Shown: positions 52,453-62,349 of the stretch, one piece after another
Layout of the letters: every line of letters begins with the position of its first letter
Position numbering within the stretch: position 1 is the first letter of the stretch
DNA from: Mesostigma viride
Taxonomy: Eukaryota; Streptophyta; Mesostigmatophyceae; Mesostigmatales; Mesostigmataceae
NCBI GenBank assembly: GCA_009746045.1
Contig: RPFO01000080.1
Location: forward strand, 6,968,244 to 7,032,243
Direction: 5' to 3'
Length of the DNA: 64,000 bases
Translations under genes and position numbers: made by a program
Notes under the pieces: generated by a model
What the model was told of the DNA's origin: nothing
The model's database searches: none
Seen by the model: only the letters and a program-made list of their open reading frames with translations

Positions 52453-55140
52453 TCAGGTGGCCTTGAACTCCCAGTCGCGGCGGCACATCGGGCACTGCGG
52501 CTGCTGGCCCTGCGAGTTTATCCACTTGAGGATGCAGTGCAGGTGGAACGGGTGGCTGCACGCGCCCCAGACTGCGGAGGGGAACAAGTCGAAAGGCCGA
52601 CAGACGCGAGGATAAGGATAGATAAGGGAAATGCATCAGAAATGCATCTGCCATGGGGAAGAAACTTACAGGAAGAATAATTACCACAGGGAAACAAATA
52701 CAAGGGGTACAGTTGCTGGGGTTTTGTTGCTGGGGTGTGGTTGCTGGGGTGTTGTTGCTGGGATGTGGTTGCTGGGGTGTGGTTGCTGGGGTGTTGTTGC
52801 TGGGATGTGGTTGCTGGGGTGTGGTTGCTGGGGTGTGGTTGCTGGGGTGTGGTTGCTGGGGTGTGGTTGCTGGGGTACAGTTGGTGGGGTGTGGTTGCTG
52901 GGGTGTGGTTGCTGGGGTGTGGTTGCTGGGGTGTGGTTGCTGGGGTGTGGTTGCTGGGGTGTGGTTGCTGGGGTGAGGTTGCTGGGTTGCGGTTGCTGGG
53001 GTGTGGTTGCTGGGGTGTGGTTGCTGGGGTGTGGTTGCTGGGGTGTGGTTGCTGGGGTGTGGTTGCTGGGGTGTGGTTGCTGGGGTGTGGTTGCTGGGGT
53101 GTGGTTGCTGGGGTGTGGTTGCTGGGGTGAGGTTGCTGGGGTGTGGTTGCTGGGGTGAGGTTGCTGGGGTGTGGTTGCTGGGGTGAGGTTGCTGGGGCAC
53201 GATTGCTAGGAGAAGAGCACGATGGAATACGCGAGAGAGTAGTAGAAGATGCCCGCAATCAAACAGCATGTTTGCAATATAATTTGCTTTTGTAATAAAG
53301 TACAATATGGTTTTGTGCTATCGTGGAAAAGGTTTGTAACCAAGCTAATGGGGGACATCTGTGCAACGCAAGTTGGAGGGTGACGACTGAGGACGAATGA
53401 AACCATTAAAATACCTGTGGACATTTGGCAATATGGCATAGTCTTCATAGAGCACCAACGAGCAGGACATATTTATGGACCAGTTATCCCTGGCACCTAT
53501 CCGCCTGCGGCATACTCGTTACAAGGCATGTACAGGCGCTTACTGATCGAGCAGTCGTCCCCGGGTCGCTTGCAGTCCGGGCAGCACCCGTCAAAGGGCA
53601 TGCGACAAATGCCGCACGCATCATCGGCAGTGCCCCATGTCCATGACGCCACCGCGTGCCAGCTGGCAGTGAAGGGAGAAGGAACGGCAAGGTGGTTTGA
53701 TTCCAGATATAGGTAGGTGTTGCCGATGGGGCATGATTTAGAGAGGATCATTGGGGGGCAGATTTTTTTGAAGGGGGGGGGAGAAGTTAGGGGAAGTGTG
53801 GGGGTGGGTTGGGGGAGGGGGGGCGCAAGAGGGGTAAAAACGGGGGTTGTTGCAGAACACTGGGAGGACAAAGCATGGGGAGGGCCCACCTGCCACCCCC
53901 CCTAGGGTGTAACTCCCCCCTCTTACGCAGAGCACTGTCAGGAGGACAAAGCATGGGGCAAAGAAAGGGCCATGGGCAGCCAAAGACCAGATGGTTCATC
54001 GCCCCAGCTAAAAATAGCACTATTTAGGTGCGAGACTTTGTTATAGTACTTGCAACATTCCCACTGCATGCTGCCATGAGATTATCATGGCTGCTCAACG
54101 AGGTCATCATCGGTGTTTGGCCAAGAGGTCGTCATCGGTGTTTGCCCACGAGGCCATCATCGGTGTTTGGCCAAGAGGTCATCATCGGTGTTTGGCCAAG
54201 AGGTCATCATCGGTGTTTGGCCAAGACGTCATCATCGGTGTTTGGCCAAGAGGCCATCATCGGTGTTTGGCCAAGAGGTCATCATCGGTGTTTGGCCAAG
54301 AGGTCATCATCGGTGTTTGCCCAAGAGGTCATCATCGGTGTTTGGCCAAGAGGTCATCATCGGTGTTTGGCCAAGAGGTCATCATCGGTGTTTGCCCAAG
54401 AGGTCATCATCGGTGTTTGGCGAAGGTGATGCAAACCAGCCTGCGCACCAGCTGTGTAAGGGGCCGTTCTACCAAGATTGTAGACAGCAACAGACTCATG
54501 TCAGCGGATGGCCTGGTTGACCCACGGCAGCCTGCGATGTGGCTGCCCTAGTTGGTAGGCACTTGTCCAAAGGAATATCAAATCCCGACCTTGGCAGCGA
54601 GGGTTGCCCATCTTAGTCTTCCCCGGGGTGCCTAGTCCTTTGGGACCGCTGGTGCTCAGTGCTGCCAACGCGGAGGTGCGTACTCATCCGTACCGACCGT
54701 TGCATGTCGCATATAGCAGCTGGGTTCATTCTAAGCTGGGCGTGCTCTTTGACAGATGTCTTGAGAACGTGAGTGGGCCGGTAGGGGGTTGCGTGGTACT
54801 GGTTGGGGCAGTGGGCGGGGGGGGGGGGGGGGGGGAATCATGCCATTCACTCTCCGAGATGCATGCTGACCATTGCCTTTAGCTGCCTGATTGTCTGCAG
54901 ATTCCAAAGTCCCAGGAGCGATACGAAACTTACTCTGTGTACAGCGGAGGAAGACAGCCAAAGAAGACAAAGATGAAGCCAAAGTGGATGCGAATTGGAC
55001 AGCCAGTTACGACAGTACTCTGTCAAGGAAGTATCCGATTAGGCTGCAGCACAAACCCAGAGAATCCTCACTGCCAGCAAATCAAGCTTCGTTGTTAAAT
55101 TACGGCAGCTGAAAGGATACTTAGAATTTTGACCTTCATT
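52453..55140 (-). CDS. APC11: Anaphase-promoting complex subunit 11 (RING-H2)
   Basis: Catalytic RING subunit of the APC/C ubiquitin ligase, which recruits E2 enzymes to drive mitotic exit (family knowledge). Three exons: 55140-55121/55122, 53662-53544, 52571-52453 (TGA), 85 aa. N-terminus MKVKILS joins WHAVASWTW, as in plant APC11. Zinc ligands match the family spacing: C23, C26, C34, C37, C44, C51, H53, H56, H58, C59, C73, C76. The RING core reads [15 protein letters not shown], then [20 protein letters not shown] and [13 protein letters not shown]. Intron 2 is canonical GT-AG and phase-consistent. Intron 1 begins GTATCCTTT, the U12-type donor consensus, but strict GT-AG boundaries leave the frame one base short. 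A one-base shift (intron TATCC...AG, or GT...CA) or a missed micro-exon restores it. Length is normal. Confidence 0.93.
52709..53204. repeat. 14-bp minisatellite (TTGCTGGGGTGTGG)n
   Basis: About 35 units in APC11 intron 2 with a few variants (GTTGTTGCTGGGATGTGG, GGTGAGGTTGCTGG). On the gene strand it is a C/A-rich CCACACCCCAGCAA array. ORFs through it on both strands are artefacts. Confidence 0.97.
54097..54424. repeat. 25-bp minisatellite (AAGAGGTCATCATCGGTGTT)
   Basis: About 13 units in APC11 intron 1. Because 25 is not a multiple of three, the same sequence is read in all three frames in turn, producing similar spurious ORFs in three frames. Confidence 0.96.
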
Positions 55141-55492
55141 TCCCGTTTCACTGGTTCCCCGGCCGAATCACCGACATGCCATTCGCAAAAGAGAAGACTA
55201 TTATTCTGGGAACATCCAATCAATAGCGCACGGCACAAATTACTTTCCTTTCCTATAGGCAAAGGTGAATGATAAGCTCGATGTGTGGGACTCTTATAGG
55301 TACAGTGGGAAATAAATCCCTCAACTGCGTTGGGTTGCAACAATTTATGGTGTGCAGAAGCGCTTGGTATCTCTGTAGATAGTGCGGTTGACGTGCATCA
55401 TATCCCTTGATCCTTCATGCAAAAAGCATCTCCATTGGATGCGAAAACGCCAGTAGAGGCGAGGGTAATAATTACAAGTATTGGACACCGTG

Positions 55493-55672
55493 ATGGCCGA
55501 AACGGGAAAATCAAACGCGGGGGACGGTGCTGGAAGTGCTGCGGCGGTCAGCCACGTGGCATGCCCGATTGTGACGCCTGGTAGAATCAAGGGTCATGCA
55601 TCGAAAGCGCGGGAAGCTCAGTCCTCAACCGTCATGTCACCAGCGGGCGGGAAATTATTGGCGAAGGGCTAA
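55493..55672 (+). CDS. Small unassigned ORF upstream of WRAP73
   Basis: ATG at 55493 opens 59 codons (MAETGKSNAGDGAGSAAAVS then a basic segment), with GC-rich coding-like composition, no known domain, and TAA at 55670. It lies between the divergent APC11 start (55140) and WRAP73 start (56067). It may be an upstream ORF or leader exon of WRAP73, or nothing. Confidence 0.25.
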   Translation: MAETGKSNAGDGAGSAAAVSHVACPIVTPGRIKGHASKAREAQSSTVMSPAGGKLLAKG

Positions 55673-56066
55673 GGTAATTTACCTACGCAAGCCAGGAGTC
55701 ATGAGCATGCAGCTGGGCGATGCTAAGTAGATCGAGCAATTCGTTAGCGTGAGAATCTGGCTAAGCAGCTTGCCTACCACGTACGATTTCCCACTGCAAG
55801 AAGGAAAGACGCAATTAGTCGGGGGCGGTGCTCGTAAAGTGGACCTGTGGCAGTTCTACCGGACGTGCGCCTAGGGGAATGTTGTAATCATTGTCTGGCC
55901 CATGATCATCGGGATTGCCGACCTGGTAGCGCGTCCGAGGTGAAAATGAAGCGGAGACGGGAGCGACAAGCGATAACACGGCAAGCGAGCATTGCACGGT
56001 GCACCTAGGGCTGCATCGAATGCGTTCCTTGTGACAAGTAGAGACCGGAGATCTAAACCGCCTACC

Positions 56067-58720
56067 ATGGATTTCAGCGAGGCACACAAGCTAAGCGGGC
56101 CCTGTGACTGGTCCCCTAACGGCCGCTACCTGGCCACCGTGGTGGACTACCGCCTCGTGATCCGGGAAGTCGACTCCCTCCAGGTCATCCAGATCTTCTC
56201 CTGCCTGGACAAGATCGAGCACATCGAGTGGTCGCCCGACTCGTCCATGATCCTCTGCTGCCTGTACAGCCGGTCCATCGTCCAAGCGTGGTCCGTCGAC
56301 CAGCCCGACTGGACGTGCAAGATCGACGAGGGCCCCGCGGGGCTCATGTACGCCCGTTGGTCCCCCGACGCGCGCCACATCCTCACGTGCGCCGAGTTCG
56401 CGATCAAAGTCACCGTCTGGTCGCTCGTGAGCAAGAAGTGCGTGTACATCCGCTGCCCCAAGGCCGCGGACGGGCCGAACCGCGGGCTGGACTTCAGCCA
56501 CGACGGCTCCTTCATGGCCCTTGCGGAGCGCCGCGACTGCAAGGATTACATCATCATATACGGCACCGACACCTGGGAGGTGATGTCCCATTTCAAATCC
56601 GACTCCGTCGACCTGGTAGACCTCTCCTGGGCCCCTGATGACAGCTGCATTGCCGTCTGGGACTCGGTCCTCGAGTACCGCATCCTCGTGTACAGCCCTG
56701 ACGGCAAGCTGATGACCAAGTTCCAGGCGTACGACAACGCACTTGGCGCCAAGTCCCTCTCCTGGTGCCCCTCGGGCCAGCTGCTGGCCGTGGGCAGCTA
56801 CGACCAGTTTGTGCGGGTGCTGAACGACGTCACCTGGAAACCGTACGCCGAGTTCCCCCACGCGGTCACTGTAAAGTCTCCCGATGCCCCCATCATTTAC
56901 AAGGAGGTTCTGGGCCCAGAGGCCGATGCTGCGAGCGGCGCCGTGATATCCGACGGCCTTCCGCTCCCTCAGGACGCCGGTGGTAACAAGCCGTCTAATA
57001 ATAGCAACAACGGCGGCCAGGGCAATAATGGCAACAACGCATCATCACAAGGGGGGAAGGGCGGGGCGGACACGAGTGGAGGCAACGCGGACGGGAAACC
57101 GGGCAAGAAGGGGGCGGAGGAGGAGGGGATGATGCCGCCGGCGGGCGTGCGCGCATGCTACGTCGTGTGCGACCTCCCGTTCAACGTGCCGAATGTGAAG
57201 GCGCTTCCGGACAAGCCCAACCCCAAGTTGGGAGTTGGTGAGTGGCCGATGTTGCTTGAGTGAGAGATGTAGGACGAGTGAGAGAGCAAGAATACCCTGG
57301 CCCAACCCCAAGTTGGGCGCTGGTGACTCAGCGTGTTGGAGCGTCTGGGTGAGCCTTTGGGTGCTTGGGGTAGGGAGCCGGTGAATGGGTGTGGGTTGGT
57401 GGCTCCCAGCAAGCATCTAGGCTTCACACATGGCGTATGCTTCCCTAGTCCTTGGCGGGGCGGTTGCTGGGGGAAGCTTGGTGTGGCAGAATCTTGGGGC
57501 TTCTCGCAGTTGGGTGATGCCTAGCCAGGGAACTCCCAATGTTCAGAGTTCCAAGTTGGAAGTGGGTGGGTGGGGCACTTGGCTTATGGTGCTTTCGCTC
57601 GGGTGTTGAGGATGCAAGTACTTGGACCCGTGGCCAAGTGGAGTGTGCTTTCCAGCTCAGCGCAGCTCAGCGTGGGTGCTGGTGAGTGGCCGCTGGGGGA
57701 ACTGGGTGGGCGGGACCTAGGGATGCCAGTGGGTGGCGAAGTTGGTGAGTGGGCGCTGGGGCGTGGAGATGACAGGGGCGTTCTAGAGGAAGCCTTGTGG
57801 TCGACACGCATGGTTTGGTAGCTTCCGAGTTTGTTTGGGGAGATGCGCATGGCTGCATAGACGTGGCTGACCTGGAAAGCTGTTGGGGTGTGGGAGTCGG
57901 TGGTGTGGGGCTTAGGTGTTAGGTTTTTAGGTTTTAGGTATTAGGTTTTAGGTTTTAGGTTTTAGGTTTTAGGTTTTAGGTTTTAGGTTTTAGGTTTTAG
58001 GTTTTAGGTTTTAGGTTTTAGGTTTTAGGTTTTAGGTTTTAGGTTTTAGGTTTTAGGTTTTAGGTTTTAGGTTTTAGGTTTTAGGTTTTAGGTTTTAGGT
58101 TTTAGGTTTTAGGTTTTAGGTTTTAGGTTTAAGGTTTTAGGTTGGAACCAATTGTGACTGTCAAGCGCATGGCCCATGTTGTGTGGTGTGATGACTTCAT
58201 CCGCTGATTCCTGGCCCTGCGCGACCCCCCCCCCCCGCCACTTTCCCCCCCCTCCCCCCCAAAAGTCCTGCTTCTATGAAGCGCTGATGACCACTATTAT
58301 AGCTTGGATGTAAGAACGTGTAAAAAGGACAATTGTTGCTTCTCACTTAGCACATTCCCCTTCCTCCCCGCCCCCCCCCCCACAGGCCTGCTTCTATGGA
58401 GTGCCGACAACCACTACCTGGCCACGCGCAACGACAACATGCCGTGCGTGCTGTGGATATGGGACATGACAAAGATCGCGCTGGCCGCCGTGCTGGTCCA
58501 AGCGGAGCCGATCAAGAGCGCCCAATGGGACCCCCGCCAGCCCTGCATCGCAGTCTGTTGCGGGGGCCCGCGAGTGTTTGTGTGGACCCCCGAGGGGGCC
58601 TCATGTGTGCACATACCTCTGGGCAGGTTCAACGCGCACTCGTTGAAGTGGAACCCCTCAGGGGCAGCGTTTCTGCTGGCGGACCGGCAGTCGTTTTGCT
58701 GCGCGTTCCTCCCCGCGTGA
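56067..58720 (+). CDS. WRAP73: WD repeat-containing protein WRAP73 (WDR8)
   Basis: Centrosome/spindle-pole WD protein, partner of SSX2IP in animals and of a fission-yeast spindle anchor (family knowledge). Two exons: 56067-57237 and 58386-58720 (TGA). The split glycine codon restores the conserved NPKLGVG-LLLWSADNHYLATRND block, giving 501 aa. WD-propeller segments match the family through the length: CLDKIEHIEWSPDS, QPDWTCKIDEGPAGL, RHILTCAEFAIKVTVWSL, MALAERRDCKDYIIIYGTD, LEYRILVYSPDGKL, QLLAVGSYDQFVRVLNDVTW and the C-terminal QWDPRQPCIAVCCGG. The ATG at 56067 is chosen because MDFSEAHKLS aligns with the family start, although the frame is open upstream. A Asn/Gly-rich insert lies at ~310-350. 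The single intron has a TTTTAGG array and duplicated copies of both splice junctions. Confidence 0.95.
57301..57326 (+). repeat. Donor-side echo of WRAP73 exon 1
   Basis: CCCAACCCCAAGTTGGGCGC then TGGTGAC repeats the exon end CCCAACCCCAAGTTGGGAGTTG|GTGAG (57218-57242), 83 bp downstream. Weaker GCTGGTGAGTGG copies occur at about 57678 and 57742. Confidence 0.9.
57911..58142 (+). repeat. Intronic (TTTTAGG)n telomere-like array
   Basis: About 32 tandem TTTTAGG heptamers with a few variants at both edges, in the WRAP73 intron. Differs from the plant TTTAGGG and the Chlamydomonas TTTTAGGG telomere repeats by base content, so it may be an interstitial telomere-derived array or an unrelated minisatellite. 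Confidence 0.95.
58254..58300 (+). repeat. Acceptor-side echo of WRAP73 exon 2
   Basis: A poly-C tract then AAAAG|TCCTGCTTCTATGAAGCGC and TGATGACCACTA copies the true junction ACAG|GCCTGCTTCTATGGAGTGCC (58382 on), about 120 bp upstream. Similarity covers about 35 nt of exon. Confidence 0.9.
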
Positions 58721-59019
58721 TGGCCCGGATGACTGGGTGAATCGCTGAGATGAGCAGGTGGTTAATTTGATTAGGGTGCGTTTGGTGCCCAGGTCATGTC
58801 ATGGGATATGTGCTGCCTAGCTAGGGAGGAGATGACCAGCACATTTGGCATGGAAAGATTAACCATGATGGATGGAATAAGCCGCTCGGGCACTGGCCAC
58901 CGTTTTCTAATGCAGGAACCCGTGGTTTCATGAGATAGTGGCCAGACCCGTACCGAAAACCAGACGTTTCCAGGGTTACTGTCACGAGCGGCCAGTGGTA
59001 GACGTCATCCCTGGGCTGA

Positions 59020-59075
59020 CCAGGTTTATCAATGAGACAAACAGTGCATGCAGGCCAGAAATATGGAGAATTTGT
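59020..59075 (-). repeat. Diverged long copy of the short element
   Basis: TATCAATGAGACAAACAGTG followed by CATGCAGGCCAGAAAT matches one arm of the hairpin at 45892 with several changes. Confidence 0.6.
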
Positions 59076-59479
59076 ACTATTACTAAGTAATTTACAGTAG
59101 ACTGCGTCTGGACCATCGATCCAGCCATCCATTGTCTAGCGCATCTGCATTTGTGGAGTCATTCATGCAGGATGATGGAGATGCTTGGAGTTGGAAATGT
59201 AACTCTAGCCTTCATACATTCTGTGTTGACTACTACGTAGCTAGAGTAGTGTTGACCGCACCTGTGGCTTGCCTTCAGGCATGAGGTCGAAGATCGGAAT
59301 GTCTCTGCATGCCCAGCCCCCTCTCGTTGTCAACAAACAGGGATGGAAAGCACTCGATCTGCTCCGCGCCTCCCGAACGGGAGCGCGCGTTATTGATTCA
59401 TTAATACTTTGTTAGTAAAGGATCCATGGGTATTGATGGCTTTAAATAAATTGTAAGTAAGGAAGTGACACGACATGAC

Positions 59480-59870
59480 GACCCGGATCGGCATGGCGTG
59501 GGGGCCGGCAGCTCCACGTGCACCGTACGTGGCTGGTGCAAGCAACCCCGCCCTGCCCCGGATTGTCACGCGCGACCTGTTCAAGGTCGTCATTCTGACG
59601 GTCCTAGCCTACGGCGCCGAGACGTGGACGCTGACGCAGGAGCTGGAGAAACGACTCGACGGCGCACCGTCACCAAGATGCTGCGCAAGGCACTTAATAT
59701 TCCCTTTGGTTTGAACGTTAGTATTGAGGAGACATTGCACGCTGATTTACCATATCAAGGAGACAACCAGCGCTGATTTACCATATGTTTCCCACATTCT
59801 TAGGCACCGGCGCCTGGGCCTAGCCGGGCACCTGGCCCGGCCGCAAAAACCAGGTAGATACATCAGACAG
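59480..59870 (+). pseudogene. LINE reverse-transcriptase C-terminal fragment, copy 1
   Basis: Translations in two frames join as LFKVVILTVLAYGAETWTL, TQELEKRLDG, TKMLRKALNI and HRRLGLAGHLARPQ, the familiar post-polymerase tail of non-LTR retrotransposons. At least one frameshift near 59665 and the element inserted at 59756 break it. Non-functional. Confidence 0.75.
59740..59786 (-). mobile_element. Short inserted element with 16-bp target duplication inside the LINE fragment
   Basis: The 15-nt insert CAAGGAGACAACCAG (59756-59770) is bracketed by CGCTGATTTACCATAT at 59740-59755 and 59771-59786. Removing the insert and one copy restores continuity of the surrounding LINE reading, so it is younger than the LINE fragment. 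Confidence 0.88.
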
Positions 59871-60200
59871 ACTAGCTAGCTGGCACCATTGTAAGCCCGC
59901 ACAGCCCGGGCGTTTTGTCCGCACGTGGCATGCCCCAGGCTGTGCACGCTGGCCGGGCCGCCCTCCGTGGACCTTCCGCGCTAGGCTAGGCATTAATTAA
60001 TTAATTTAACACGTTTACAACAGCGTTACGTGAGCAGTCCTCAGTACAGTCGAGTGGGATTAATTAATTAATTAATTAAATAATTAATTAATTAATTAAT
60101 TAATTAATTAATTAATTAATTAATTAATTAATACATGCATGTACAAGGCCACGGTGGCTAGGCCTGACTATTTTACACTACTATTCTACACTACTACTGA
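59870..60200. repeat. AATT-rich tail region
   Basis: (TTAA)/(AATT) microsatellite at 60060-60133 and shorter ATTAATTAATTAATT at 59991. Such tails commonly mark ends of non-LTR elements. The part 60008-60047 resembles 44963-45000. Confidence 0.7.
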
Positions 60201-60223
60201 TGTATTCCCCTAAGCTGGGGTGT

Positions 60224-60592
60224 CTAGAACACATAGCCTATGAGGCGATCGGGGGTGAGCTTGTCAAAAAAGCTATCCGGGCTGGCTGGCGCGTCAAAGT
60301 CGAACTCGTCCCAGTTCGGCTCGGCAGGGCCGCCAGGGCGACTGCGCTTGGGCTCAGGCGACGCTGCGGGCGAGGCCAGCCCGTGGGGCTGGGCGACCAC
60401 TAGGGCTTGGCTAGTGGCGCCGCTGCCTTCTGGGCCGGAGGGCGAAGCTGCAGCCGGAGCTGCAGACGTATTTTCAGGGCTGAGCGCAGCCGCCAGGCTG
60501 CGTTGCGCGGAGGAGCATTTGCTCGATCGCCATAATATTGCGTGATTGCTTCGGGAAGATATGTCAGTGTGTGCGTCTTAGAAAGACGAAGT
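60224..60592 (-). pseudogene. Unassigned open coding-like remnant without a start codon
   Basis: On the minus strand a frame stays open from about 60592 to a TAG at 60224. It reads Ser/Ala/Pro-rich sequence, then a basic SPEPKRSRPGG and a conserved-looking acidic end NWDEFDFDAPASPDSFFDKL and TPDRLIGYVF. There is no ATG in frame. Possibly the end of a transposon-encoded protein, given the retroelement neighbourhood. Confidence 0.35.
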
Positions 60593-60990
60593 GATTGTGA
60601 TTATTCACGGCCGAATTTGGTGCCCAAACGTGAAAGTTACGGAGCTCCGCCGTCAGCTAGCCATGGCTACCTCGTGGCTTGCATGTGGCTCGTGTAACGT
60701 GGCCCGTGGGATGGGATGGATGGAGCTAATTATCTAAGTCCTAGTTACAGGTTTGTGGGCACCATGGCCCGAATTACTGTGAATGCCATACACGGTCACA
60801 CGCGGAGCCCCCGCTGGCTTGGGGGTGTTCTCCTTCATTACTACCTGCTGCACCTATCCTTGCGAACCATCTACCTCCAGATTACAGACATGCCAGGCTA
60901 GGCATGGACATGTGCTACCCTCGACGGGGCGGGCTCACGGCGCCCGGGGAACCCCCTGGTTTGTCTGCATGTAATTAATTAATTAATTAT

Positions 60991-61074
60991 CAACATCACT
61001 CCGTTGGGAGTCAATGTAGCACATATCCCTGAGAAGGGGCATATGGCTTTTAATACATTCTAGGCTACTTCCTG
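60991..61074. repeat. Dispersed repeat, copy 2 (CTCCGTTGGGAGT family)
   Basis: Same 84-bp family as 8709-8792, preceded here by (TTAA)n. Its first block also resembles ACTCTGTTGGGAGATCATGTAGCACGTAT at 61979. Confidence 0.75.
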
Positions 61075-61413
61075 CAAGAGTGGAATGTAAGCAGCACTTG
61101 CTCTAGGTGCCTCAAGGGCACCGGCACCCTCATGATCTTCACACTATGCCCAGCTAAGGGGGAGTATGTCATGTGGGGGAAGATCATCATGGCGATACAA
61201 GAGCTAGGGCATGGCTTCTCGACAGAGAGCATCTCTCTGCATGGCATAGCATGGCTAAATTCTTAATGCAACATCCATGCATGGGGTCCCATTATAGACA
61301 AAGCATGGCTAAATGTTGAAGGCATCATCCATGGGGGCCATTGTGGGCGCACATGCGCGTGGGCCACATGCTAGGCTAAGCCTTACTAATCTACACTACT
61401 GGTACATATATTC

Positions 61414-61905
61414 CTAGTCTGAGGTGGCAGGAGGGGGCTGCCAGGGCTTGTGGTCAACGTGGATGACCGCCCCCCTCCAGTATACCGGCTTCCCCCTTGC
61501 GCTCTGCCGGAGCTGAAGGTAGGTCGGCCATAGCTCGCGTCGCCGCTGTTGCTGGGCCAGGGTCAAGTCGTCGTCCAGCGTGAAGCGAGTCTCCGAGAGC
61601 TGCTTGCGGCATTTAAGGAACGCCAGCTTGTCCGCCATGTACTTAAAGGTGAGGAGCACGGGTGCCGGGCCAGCCTTCCCCCGCGCGCGGGGGAGGCGGA
61701 CAGCCGACATGTCCAGCTCACCAGTGAGTAACATGGGGGCAAGAATGGCGCGCTTAAATGCCTCAAGAAGGCTCGTGGAGGTCTCACCTGCCTGCTGGTC
61801 GAAGTGCTTGACGATGACATTGTGGCTGCGCCGGGCGATGTCGGCTTCCTCGCGAAGGTCGAGGGCTTGTTGCTTGAGTTGTGCCGAGACTTGAGTTGTC
61901 TGCAT
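61414..61905 (-). CDS. Probable non-LTR retrotransposon ORF1-like protein
   Basis: 163 codons from ATG at 61905. After an N-terminal helical region (LKQQALDLREEADIARR) comes LLTFKYMADKLAFLKCRKQL, then RFTLDDDLTLAQQQRRRELW and KPVYWRGAVIHVDHKPWQPP. The order 'F..(K).. DDDLT..Q...R..L.P ... G.. .WRG..I.VD' is that of the RNA-binding C-terminal half of L1-type ORF1/Transposase-22-like proteins. The frame is intact, but no endonuclease or reverse transcriptase follows on this strand, so it is probably a fragment. Confidence 0.5.
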   Translation of the reverse strand: MQTTQVSAQLKQQALDLREEADIARRSHNVIVKHFDQQAGETSTSLLEAFKRAILAPMLLTGELDMSAVRLPRARGKAGPAPVLLTFKYMADKLAFLKCRKQLSETRFTLDDDLTLAQQQRRRELWPTYLQLRQSARGKPVYWRGAVIHVDHKPWQPPPATSD

Positions 61906-61975
61906 GTAATATGGACTTAATCTGCCAATTCTGTGGGCTCTCGACTAACAAGGGCTAATTAAATTAAATTATAGC

Positions 61976-62262
61976 ATGACTCTGTTGGGAGATCATGTAG
62001 CACGTATTCCTTGCTGGATGGGTGGGGGTGGGCGGAGCCGCGAAACCGAACTAATTATTAGCTACCAACTCTAATAAGCATATTCTAATGGTTGTCTCCT
62101 TGTTATTCTAAGCTAAGTTAGAAAATCCTAACTACTCTACTTAGCAAAGCGCCCCTTCGTCCTGGGTGGGGGCTTGCCCATGCACCGGGGCTGGCGTGTG
62201 GGCCTGGACAATCGTCTGCCTCCTCTTCTTGTTCTGCATAGCAGTCCAAGCAAGAGAGAGGG
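61976..62262 (-). repeat. Inverted partner of the repeat at 63620-63890
   Basis: Read on the minus strand it begins CTTGCTTGGACTGCTATGCA, runs through a Pro/His-coding stretch ending GGGGCGCTTTGCTAAGTAGA, then GGTTTCGCGGC and ends GTGCTACATGATCTCCC. The plus strand at 63620-63890 has the same blocks in order. It carries a short-element insertion at 62081-62111. Confidence 0.85.
62081..62111 (+). mobile_element. Short inserted element with 8-bp target duplication
   Basis: A 15-nt insert TGGTTGTCTCCTTGT (62089-62103) is bracketed by TATTCTAA (62081-62088 and 62104-62111). The homologous repeat at 63780-63800 lacks the insert, which supports insertion. Confidence 0.8.
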
Positions 62263-62349
62263 CTCTGGACCATGGGGCAGCCTTAAGTAAGTAAGTAAGG
62301 TAAGTAAGTACTTGCGTGTCATGCGCAAAGGCATGCCACGGAGTACTAT

